Assembly: GCF_900142475.1 (NCBI RefSeq)
Contig: NZ_FRAY01000002.1
Location: 310,001-374,000, forward strand
Length of the DNA stretch: 64,000 bases
Direction: 5' to 3'
From: Fibrobacter sp. UWH4
GTDB lineage: Bacteria > Fibrobacterota > Fibrobacteria > Fibrobacterales > Fibrobacteraceae
Shown here one piece after another: positions 52,615 through 59,352 of this stretch. Position numbers and translations under genes: made by a program. Every line of letters begins with the position of its first letter. Position 1 is the first letter of the stretch. Under the pieces are notes generated by a model. The model saw only the letters and a program-made list of their open reading frames with translations, ran no database searches and had not been told where the DNA came from.

Positions 52615-54021
52615 CTATCTAGTGCGGCGCGGCAGTTCCGAGGCATGCTTTTCAAGCCACACGGCATCTTCGAGCGCGCGTTCGGCTTCGGCCGCCCAAT
52701 CGGAATCCGGGAACTGCTGCACCACTTCGCGGTAACGCACCACGGCGCTGTGGAAGTCGCGGAGTTCGCGGTAGGCGTTGCCCAGCTGCAACATGGTAAA
52801 GTAGCGATCTTCGGGCTGCTGATCGGTCTCGAGCAGAGCCTTGTACATCTTGAGGGCGGACTCGATGCTACCTGCGCTGTAAAGCAGGTTTGCATTGGCA
52901 AGAGTCGGCGTACTAGACGGAGCATCCGCAATGTCAGCCACCTTCGGTTCTGCAACCGGGGCTTTGGCCACTTGCGTCGGCGCGGGTTCAACCGTTTTCG
53001 GCGCTTCGGCAGGCTCAGCAGCCTTTGAATCGGCAGCAGCAGATTGATTCTTACTTTCCTTTTCAGCCTTGATTTCAGCGATGCGGGCTTCGGCGGCAGC
53101 GCGGTACTTGGCGTTCGGCGCAGCCTTCTTCATATACGCGGCAAGGAACTTGAGTTCCTGATCGGACTTGTTGGACTTTTGTGCAATCTTTGCCAAGAAG
53201 AAGTTCGCGTCGTTGCCTTCTTCCTTGTATTCGAGGCCCTTCTTCAAGTTGAATTCAGCCTTGTCCATTTCGCCGAGTTCATAACGGGTAAGGCCCGCGT
53301 AGAAATACGCACCGGCGTGTCCCGGCTGCTTACGCAGCACTTCGCGCCACAGGGGGGCCGCTTCCTTGTACTTGCCTTCGGCGAAGAGAGCCTTTCCCTT
53401 TTCGAACGGGTCAGTCGGAAGCGCGGCAGATTCTTCTTTCACAGGTTCGGCAGCCTTGGTCTCGGCAACCTTTGCTGGCTCCGGTTTCGCCACCTCCGCA
53501 GTTTTTTCGACGGGCTTCGGTTCCGGAGCGGTTACCGTCTTCGGCGCCTCAGCTACAGGCGCGGCAGGAGCGGTCTCCGCCTTCGGAGCATCAGCCTTCG
53601 GAGCTTCGGTAGCAGCAGGAGTTTCCGCAGGAGCGGCGGCTTCCTGGACCGGTTCTGCGGCAACAGGATTGTTCTTCGGATCCTTCGCGCGTTCGGCATC
53701 CGCTTTTGCCTTCTGACCGAGGACCTCATAAACCTTGGCGGCACCTTCGTAGGCGGCGCTCATGGTCGGTTCAAACTTGTAAGCAAGGCGGTAGTTGGCA
53801 AGCGCCCCGCTGTAATCCTTCATTTTCATGCGAACTTGCGCGGCGGCAAAGTAAGCTTCGGCACTCTTCGGATTTTCGGCCAAGACGGCTCGGTATTCGC
53901 CAAGTGCCATTTCGAAATCACCCTTCGCCTCAAAACGGGCGCCCTGTTCCATTCGCGGGTCGGCACTGAACGACAGTCCCACCAAACAAGCCAATGCAAT
54001 CGCAGAAATACGGATATTCAT
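52615..54021 (-). CDS. Exported tetratricopeptide repeat protein
   Basis: 468 residues. Signal peptide, three N-terminal TPRs (~25-110, 'AKGDFEMALGEYRAVLAENPKSAEAYFAAAQV'-type helices), a ~90-residue Ala/Pro/Glu/Lys linker, further TPRs (~205-300), a second linker, and two C-terminal TPRs ('SIESALKMYKALLETDQQPEDRYFTML', 'DFHSAVVRYREVVQQFPDSDW'). Such proteins scaffold envelope complexes, similar to YbgF-like partners. No enzyme motif. Leaderless-type start. Confidence 0.8.
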   Translation of the reverse strand: MNIRISAIALACLVGLSFSADPRMEQGARFEAKGDFEMALGEYRAVLAENPKSAEAYFAAAQVRMKMKDYSGALANYRLAYKFEPTMSAAYEGAAKVYEVLGQKAKADAERAKDPKNNPVAAEPVQEAAAPAETPAATEAPKADAPKAETAPAAPVAEAPKTVTAPEPKPVEKTAEVAKPEPAKVAETKAAEPVKEESAALPTDPFEKGKALFAEGKYKEAAPLWREVLRKQPGHAGAYFYAGLTRYELGEMDKAEFNLKKGLEYKEEGNDANFFLAKIAQKSNKSDQELKFLAAYMKKAAPNAKYRAAAEARIAEIKAEKESKNQSAAADSKAAEPAEAPKTVEPAPTQVAKAPVAEPKVADIADAPSSTPTLANANLLYSAGSIESALKMYKALLETDQQPEDRYFTMLQLGNAYRELRDFHSAVVRYREVVQQFPDSDWAAEAERALEDAVWLEKHASELPRRTR

Positions 54022-54027
54022 GTGTTC

Positions 54028-54033
54028 AATTTA
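54028..54033 (-). promoter_or_regulatory. Candidate -10 element, leaderless-type, TPR gene
   Basis: Minus-strand TAAATT, GAACAC (6 bases), ATG at 54021. Confidence 0.4.
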
Positions 54034-54077
54034 GCAAAATTTACAGCAAAAACATTTTCCTTACGCCAAAGAAATAC

Positions 54078-54083
54078 TACATT
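54078..54083 (+). promoter_or_regulatory. Candidate -10 element, leaderless-type, small membrane protein
   Basis: TACATT, CAGGGT (6 bases), ATG at 54090. The CAGGG could also be read as a weak Shine-Dalgarno site. Confidence 0.3.
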
Positions 54084-54089
54084 CAGGGT

Positions 54090-54356
54090 ATGAGCAAAAT
54101 TATCGCACGACTTCTTGTTGGGATTCTCGCCGCACTCGCCCTGAAACTGATCAGCACCCTGCTCCTGCCCACGGCAATTACCGAAAGCGAGAGTTTCGAT
54201 GCCGTCATCAGCCTTTGCTATGCGGCATGCATCATCGTCCCGTGCGTCATCTATTTCGTAAAGGCTCCCCCGGAAAAGACAACCGAGGGTAAAAAAAACT
54301 TTTTTCTGACAACCTATCGTAACGATCGCCACAAAAAAAGCCCTCCTGCGGCGTAG
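54090..54356 (+). CDS. Small two-helix membrane protein
   Basis: 88 residues with two hydrophobic helices (~4-27 and ~38-58) and a basic C-terminal tail. No family recognised. Divergent from the TPR gene and convergent with the AlkD-like gene. The start is chosen by the first ATG after the promoter-like TACATT; the longer frame runs into the TPR gene. Confidence 0.55.
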   Translation: MSKIIARLLVGILAALALKLISTLLLPTAITESESFDAVISLCYAACIIVPCVIYFVKAPPEKTTEGKKNFFLTTYRNDRHKKSPPAA

Positions 54357-54366
54357 CAGAAAGGCT
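54333..54366 (-). terminator. Terminator of the AlkD-like gene
   Basis: AGCCCTCCTGC / GCAGAAAGGCT imperfect stem; on the minus strand it is followed by seven T residues. It overlaps the end of the small membrane protein gene. Confidence 0.65.
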
Positions 54367-54392
54367 CGTTGAAATTTATTAATTTGTTCTAG

Positions 54393-55055
54393 CTAAATCA
54401 GACGGAGGATTTCCTGGGCGGTCTGTTCTGCGAAGGTATTGTCCTGGACAAAACGACGCACCTCGGTCGGGTTGATTCGGGCGTATTCCGAAAGGGCACG
54501 ACCGATACCGTTCCTAATGTAGTAATCGTCGTCCTTGGCGCAAGTCAGGCAGAACTCACGGAGCAGAGGCCAGTCGGTGCGGTCCTTGTACTGGATCTGG
54601 AAGATGATTGCGCTGCGGCGGACCCACACATTCGGATCGCGGATCCAGGATGCAATTTTACTGCGGAGCGCGGGGAGACGGAGAGCAAGGTCACCCAGGA
54701 CGCATGCAGCGAGCGTATCGACCGTGTCGCGCCAAGCGCGGGTCTTGATGAGCTTTTTAAGGAAGGCAAGGTGCTGACCACCGAGCAGGGCCCTGTGACG
54801 GAACAGGTAGTCGCAGGCCGCATACTGAATTTCACGATACGGCTGTGCCCACATGTCCTCGACCCTGGCCACCAACTCGTCACCGTCTTTCGGCGGGTAC
54901 TTGTCGAAAATGGGATAGGTCACCTCGCGGCGGGGAACAAGACGAATTCCAAGGAAGTCGAACTGTTCACGAGCCTTCTTAGACATTTCATGTGCCTCCT
55001 CCTCATTGGAGATGGCGCGGAGTGCAAGTAATATTTCTTGTGTAAACCGAAGCAT
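54393..55055 (-). CDS. AlkD-family DNA alkylation repair protein (HEAT-like)
   Basis: 220 residues of paired helices. 'ISNEEEAHEMSKKAREQFDFLGIRLVPRRE', 'PYREIQYAACDYL', 'DPNVWVRRSAIIFQIQYK' and 'DDDYYIRNGIGRALSEYARINP' match AlkC/AlkD glycosylases, which remove alkylated bases without base flipping. The conserved Trp and Asp positions are present as far as can be judged by eye. I start at ATG 55055, just before the first HEAT-like helix; the longer frame upstream runs through T-rich DNA. Confidence 0.82.
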   Translation of the reverse strand: MLRFTQEILLALRAISNEEEAHEMSKKAREQFDFLGIRLVPRREVTYPIFDKYPPKDGDELVARVEDMWAQPYREIQYAACDYLFRHRALLGGQHLAFLKKLIKTRAWRDTVDTLAACVLGDLALRLPALRSKIASWIRDPNVWVRRSAIIFQIQYKDRTDWPLLREFCLTCAKDDDYYIRNGIGRALSEYARINPTEVRRFVQDNTFAEQTAQEILRLI

Positions 55056-55205
55056 GTTATGCCAAAAATAGTCCAAAAAAAATTTTTTTTCTAGGTCTTG
55101 ACAAGCATTTTTTTTCATTTTTTTTAAATTTGGTCTGCATTTTTTACAATAAAATGACATTTTTTACTCTTGACAAGTTAAAAAAAGGCCAAAAAAACAG
55201 TTTTT
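55056..55205. promoter_or_regulatory. Very AT-rich divergent promoter region
   Basis: 150 bp with long T and A tracts between the AlkD-like gene (-) and the AT-hook protein gene (+). It has two identical TCTTGACAAG sequences (55096-55105 and 55168-55177), each holding the palindrome CTTG-A-CAAG and a TTGACA -35-like core. Confidence 0.45.
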
Positions 55206-55853
55206 ATGCACCAAAATACGGCTACGGACACTCTAAAAACCATTGAAGTTCCCCCCGAATTACGGGGTCTTTCCGACGAAGAAATTATCCGGAATTCCGA
55301 AGAATTCCAGAAAAAATTTGAAGGGAGACGTAAAAACGGGGCGGCACGGCCTTCCAAGAGGGAACGACTTGCCCAGAAAGAAGAAAAAGCCAGGCGCGAG
55401 ACCGAAAAAATCGCCGCTGAAATTTTCGGGAAGAGCCCTGTCCTGGGCAATATACCGAAAGCCATGTCTACGCCGTTTCCGCCAGTTACGCCCCTCAACG
55501 AACTTTCGAACGAAAAGCGAAAAATGCTCGAGGACGCCTTCTCGCCAAGCAGCAAGGGATACTCCCTTCTCAAAACCGACGAAAAGAGCGTGCACGACAC
55601 CCCCCGTTCCATGATTTCGGAAATGCCTAAGCCCACTTCGGGAAGAGTCCTCAAGGTCTCTTTCGGTGCCAAGAACGGCCCCGCCCCCAAGGCTGTCATC
55701 GTCTCGGCGGCAGACCTCGCAAAGCAAAAAGCCGAAGAACGCGCCAAGAAAATCCAGGCGTTTTTCAGGGCCAAGCATCCGGAAGCGACTACGATGCCCG
55801 ACGGCGCTCCCATCAAGCGCCCCCGCGGCAGGCCCCGCAAGAACCCCCTTTAG
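55206..55853 (+). CDS. Basic protein with C-terminal AT-hook
   Basis: 215 residues, Lys/Arg/Glu-rich, no signal peptide. The C-terminus holds 'KRPRGRPRKNP', a perfect AT-hook (PRGRP core) that binds the minor groove of AT-rich DNA. The middle is Pro/Ser-rich and probably disordered; a helical Lys/Glu stretch (~55-75 and ~170-190) may form coiled coils. No family recognised. It is transcribed from an extremely AT-rich promoter region, which its own AT-hook might bind (inference). No clear Shine-Dalgarno site. Confidence 0.65.
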   Translation: MHQNTATDTLKTIEVPPELRGLSDEEIIRNSEEFQKKFEGRRKNGAARPSKRERLAQKEEKARRETEKIAAEIFGKSPVLGNIPKAMSTPFPPVTPLNELSNEKRKMLEDAFSPSSKGYSLLKTDEKSVHDTPRSMISEMPKPTSGRVLKVSFGAKNGPAPKAVIVSAADLAKQKAEERAKKIQAFFRAKHPEATTMPDGAPIKRPRGRPRKNPL

Positions 55854-55954
55854 CACAAAATTTCGTTTACAAACAAAGAAATCTTTTAAAAAAAACTTAT
55901 TTATATATGGCAATGGGACTGTTTGCCCCATTTTTTGTGTAGATTTATTTTGAT

Positions 55955-56980
55955 ATGAGTCAATTCAAGCTTATTTACCGCCCGTTGGGCACCATTCCCT
56001 GCTTCGTGATGCAACGCGACGACGGAGCCGAATTTGAAATTTTGAGCGGATTCGGCGGCGGGCTCAATGCCTGGCGCGTACCGGTCGAAGATCCGGAAAA
56101 CTCTCACAGCTCCAAAATGCTCGACCTGCTCTACGGCTACAGGGACGAGCCGACACTCCGCAAGATTTCGCCCGACACCAATGCAGGTTGCAGACTCACA
56201 CCGTTCCCCGGACGCACAGCTTACGCCCAGTTCAAATGGAAAGGCGAAACCTACAAGCTGGTCAACAACGTCAGCTGGGCGCCACATGCCCTGCACGGTT
56301 TTCTGCAAGATAAGGAATGGACTTTCGAAAGCTTTGAAAGCGACAGCGACAGTTGCACGGCTATTTTCAGCTGCGACTGGCCCGGCGCCTTTACAGGATT
56401 CCCTTTCCCCTACCGCGCCATCAACGAAATCACCTTTACGGGCGAAAGTGTCACGGTTACGGCAAGAGTCCAAAACATCGGCAAGGCGGAACTCCCCTAT
56501 TCCGAAGGTTGGCACCCCTACTTTATGCTGGGCGAAAAAATCGACAACCTGACGATGACGCTCCCACGTAGCTCGCTTGCACTCCTGGACAGCGCCGACC
56601 TCCCCACGGGCAACTTCAAGGAAGATACGCGCTTCGTGGACGGTCGCAAGATTGGCGACGAATTCATCAACGACTGTTTCTGCCTCGAAAAGGAAGTGAC
56701 GCAGCTGAAGGCGACCGATTCCGACTTCATCAACAATGTACACGCCTCACTCGAAAGCGACCGCTATACGCTTGACATTTGGCAAAAGGCCGGCATCGAA
56801 CAGTACAACGCCATCCAGATTTACACGCCGCCCGACCGCATGAGCATCGCCATCGAACCCATGACCTCCGAACCCGACGCCCTGAACCACCAGCGTGGTC
56901 TGATCGTGATCCAGCCCGGTGAAGAACGGACATTCACGTTCGGGTTCCGTTTCCACGAAAAAACGGGTATCGAACTTTAA
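55955..56980 (+). CDS. galM: Aldose 1-epimerase (galactose mutarotase-like)
   Basis: Interconverts alpha and beta sugar anomers. 341 residues with the mutarotase residues: 'TPFPGRTAYAQF' (substrate Arg), 'PHALHGF' and 'EGWHPYF' (catalytic and binding His) and 'AIEPMTSEPDAL' (catalytic Glu). No signal peptide, so cytoplasmic. It precedes the mannanase cluster and could process sugars released there; the substrate (galactose, glucose or mannose derivative) is not determined. Two tandem terminator hairpins follow. Confidence 0.87.
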   Translation: MSQFKLIYRPLGTIPCFVMQRDDGAEFEILSGFGGGLNAWRVPVEDPENSHSSKMLDLLYGYRDEPTLRKISPDTNAGCRLTPFPGRTAYAQFKWKGETYKLVNNVSWAPHALHGFLQDKEWTFESFESDSDSCTAIFSCDWPGAFTGFPFPYRAINEITFTGESVTVTARVQNIGKAELPYSEGWHPYFMLGEKIDNLTMTLPRSSLALLDSADLPTGNFKEDTRFVDGRKIGDEFINDCFCLEKEVTQLKATDSDFINNVHASLESDRYTLDIWQKAGIEQYNAIQIYTPPDRMSIAIEPMTSEPDALNHQRGLIVIQPGEERTFTFGFRFHEKTGIEL

Positions 56981-57001
56981 GCTTGAAACCGATTTAGCGC
57001 G

Positions 57002-57074
57002 TTTTTTACGCATTTTTTGCGAAAATCGCGTAAAAATATTTTTTCAGGATCCGTCTTTCGGGGCGGATTTTTTG
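57002..57074 (+). terminator. Two tandem terminators after galM
   Basis: First stem TTTTACGC / GCGTAAAA (57004-57035) followed by a T-rich tract; second stem ATCCG / CGGAT (57049-57068) followed by TTTTTT. Confidence 0.7.
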
Positions 57075-57172
57075 TTGAGAAATACCCAACGATTTATTCA
57101 ACGCCACACAAAAAATGCTTTGAGGAGCCCCTTTTTTAACCTATTTTCCAAACGGACAATATAGGAGTTATC

Positions 57173-59107
57173 ATGAAATTCACTAAAACCATTCTCGCAT
57201 TCGGTCTTGCTGCAGCAGCTACCGCTAGCGCTGCCATCAGCTACAGCCCAGTTACAGCTAACGCTACCGAAGGCGCCCAGAAGCTTTACAACTTCCTTGC
57301 CACGAACTACGGCGTTAAGACCGTTTCCGGCGTGATGACCGGCGATGTCAGCTCCGCCACCGTCAAGGAACTCCCCGACGTGATTTCGTTCCAGGAACAT
57401 ACGGGCAAGCTCCCGGCCCTCGTGGGTTTCGACTTCCTGTTCGCAACCGGCGTGAAGGCTAGCGACGCCTGGTACCAGAGCTACACGCAGATGGCTCTCG
57501 ATGCCGCCAAGGACCTGTGGAAGCAGGGCGGTATTCCGGCCTTCACCTGGCACTGGAAGGATCCCAGCGACCAAATTGACGCGTTCTACACTAAGTCGGG
57601 CAACGACAAGGAATACACTGAATTTGACTTTACCAAGGGCTTTGCTGACCCCGCCTGCACGGCGAACTGCACCTGGAATACGGAATCCGAAACCTACAAG
57701 CAGCTCGTAAGCGATATTGACGAAATTGCCGACATGTTCCTCGGCCTGCAGGAGGCCGGCGTGGCCGCCATCTTCCGTCCGCTCCACGAAGCAAGCGGCA
57801 AATGGTTCTGGTGGGGCACCAAGGGTGGTGCCGCCTTCCAGGCCCTCTACAACCTCGTCTACGACGAAATGGTTTCGGTGAAGGGTGTGAAGAACCTCGT
57901 GTGGGTGTGGAACCCCGAATACACGAGCGACAAGGACTGGAACCCGGGTACTGCGAAGTACGACGTGATTAGCCTCGACATCTACGAAGCGTGGGACTAC
58001 ACCACCAAGTACACCAAGGCCTATGCAGAACTCACCACGAACTACGGCACCGACAAGATTCTCGCCGTGTCCGAGAACGGTTCCATTCCCGACATGTCTG
58101 CCATGAAGGCTGGCAACACCGTGTGGTCATGGTGGATGCCCTGGTACCAGACCTGGGATGGCAAGTTCCTCGACCAGACCGTAGAGGCGGTATGGAAGGC
58201 AAACATGGAAAGCCCCTGCACTATCGATCTTGAAAGCATGCCGGGCTGGGACAAGTACACCATTTCGAATGCCCCCGTGGCCGCCTGCGATGCGGATTAC
58301 AAGCTTGGCGAACTCGACACGGCACGCGTTATTGAAGATAAATTTCCGGGAGACCTGGCTACGAACGGCTGGTTGCAGGTCAAGCTTGCCGCCGGCAGTG
58401 ACACCGCCAAGGGCAACATCGTGATTCTCGACAAGAACATTCCGGACCTCTCCACCGCGAAGACGCTCACGATGAAGGTCTACAACACCAATTCCATGTC
58501 GGGCATCTGGTTCACGGTCGCATTCCTCACGGGCGCTCCGGACTGGGCATGGGCACAGCCCGATGGCTGCTGGGTGAACGCGGGGGATTCCACCCTTTGC
58601 GAGATTGACCTTACTACAACCGCGAAGGACCAGGTTGTGCTGGAAGGTGCCGACTACACGGCATTCATGGGCAACATCTCGAAGGTCTACCTCGAAGTGT
58701 TCGCGGCCGGCTTCAACGGCACCGTCTATTATGATGACGTAACAGTTGACGGATCCATCCTCATCAACGACTTCAACAAGGCCCAGAACATCAAGGTTGA
58801 AGAAGGCCAGAAGCTCGCGGTAAAGGTTCTCACGGCCGGCAGCAGCGCCATCAAGCCGGTGGCAGCAGCAAGCGCCGCCGCCAAGTTGAGTGTATCGGGC
58901 AAGACTGTTTCGCTCACCACCGCCAAGGCAGGCATGGTTGCAGTCGAAGTGTTCGGCATGAACGGCAAGCGCGTGGCAACGCTCTACAAGGGAAACCTCG
59001 CCGCAGGCACCAGCGCATTCAGCCTCGCCGACATGCCCAAGGGCCGCTACATCGTCCGCGTGAAGGGAGCTGGACTCGCCGCAACGCAGCCGATTCTAGT
59101 CAAGTAA
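57173..59107 (+). CDS. Secreted GH26 beta-mannanase-like enzyme with jelly-roll module and sorting tail
   Basis: 644 residues. Signal peptide; GH26 barrel (~25-365) with acid/base E206 in 'RPLHEASGKWFWW' and nucleophile E301 in 'LAVSENGSIP'; a carbohydrate-binding jelly-roll (~385-545, 'LDKNIPDLSTAKTLTMKVYN', ending in 'GTVYYDDVTVDG'); and a ~55-residue C-terminal tail ('VFGMNGKRVATLYKG', 'GRYIVRVKGAG') ending in Lys. Likely an endo-beta-1,4-mannanase exported to the outer surface. AGGAG before the ATG, own terminator after. Confidence 0.92.
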   Translation: MKFTKTILAFGLAAAATASAAISYSPVTANATEGAQKLYNFLATNYGVKTVSGVMTGDVSSATVKELPDVISFQEHTGKLPALVGFDFLFATGVKASDAWYQSYTQMALDAAKDLWKQGGIPAFTWHWKDPSDQIDAFYTKSGNDKEYTEFDFTKGFADPACTANCTWNTESETYKQLVSDIDEIADMFLGLQEAGVAAIFRPLHEASGKWFWWGTKGGAAFQALYNLVYDEMVSVKGVKNLVWVWNPEYTSDKDWNPGTAKYDVISLDIYEAWDYTTKYTKAYAELTTNYGTDKILAVSENGSIPDMSAMKAGNTVWSWWMPWYQTWDGKFLDQTVEAVWKANMESPCTIDLESMPGWDKYTISNAPVAACDADYKLGELDTARVIEDKFPGDLATNGWLQVKLAAGSDTAKGNIVILDKNIPDLSTAKTLTMKVYNTNSMSGIWFTVAFLTGAPDWAWAQPDGCWVNAGDSTLCEIDLTTTAKDQVVLEGADYTAFMGNISKVYLEVFAAGFNGTVYYDDVTVDGSILINDFNKAQNIKVEEGQKLAVKVLTAGSSAIKPVAAASAAAKLSVSGKTVSLTTAKAGMVAVEVFGMNGKRVATLYKGNLAAGTSAFSLADMPKGRYIVRVKGAGLAATQPILVK

Positions 59108-59129
59108 TTTTTCTTTCATGACTCCTGGT

Positions 59130-59162
59130 CCCTGCGGGTTTACTCCCGCGGGGGCTTTTTTT
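59130..59162 (+). terminator. Terminator of the GH26 gene
   Basis: CCCTGCGGG / CCCGCGGGG stem with loop TTTACT, then a T run. Nearly the same sequence recurs after the GH5 gene. Confidence 0.88.
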
Positions 59163-59237
59163 ATGATCGTTTGACCCTGGACCGTAATAAAATTTGCATA
59201 TCACGATAATCCGATCGGCGCCATCGGTGCATAAATT

Positions 59238-59271
59238 GGTGTGGACAAAAAACAGGATTTATGTCAACACC
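59238..59271. promoter_or_regulatory. Imperfect inverted repeat upstream of the GH5 gene
   Basis: GGTGTGGAC (59238-59246) and GTCAACACC (59263-59271) match as inverted arms at 8 of 9 positions, 25 bases apart start to start. Possible operator. Confidence 0.35.
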
Positions 59272-59322
59272 CCTAAATAAAAACCGTCCCATTTGCGTCT
59301 TATTTTTTTATTTTCCCGATGG

Positions 59323-59339
59323 ACGCCCCTGACGGGCGT
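59323..59339 (+). promoter_or_regulatory. Hairpin just before the GH5 ribosome site
   Basis: ACGCCC - CTGAC - GGGCGT, a 6-bp stem ending 3 bases before GAGGAG (59343-59348). It may affect mRNA stability or initiation. Confidence 0.4.
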
Positions 59340-59352
59340 TTCGAGGAGTCAT

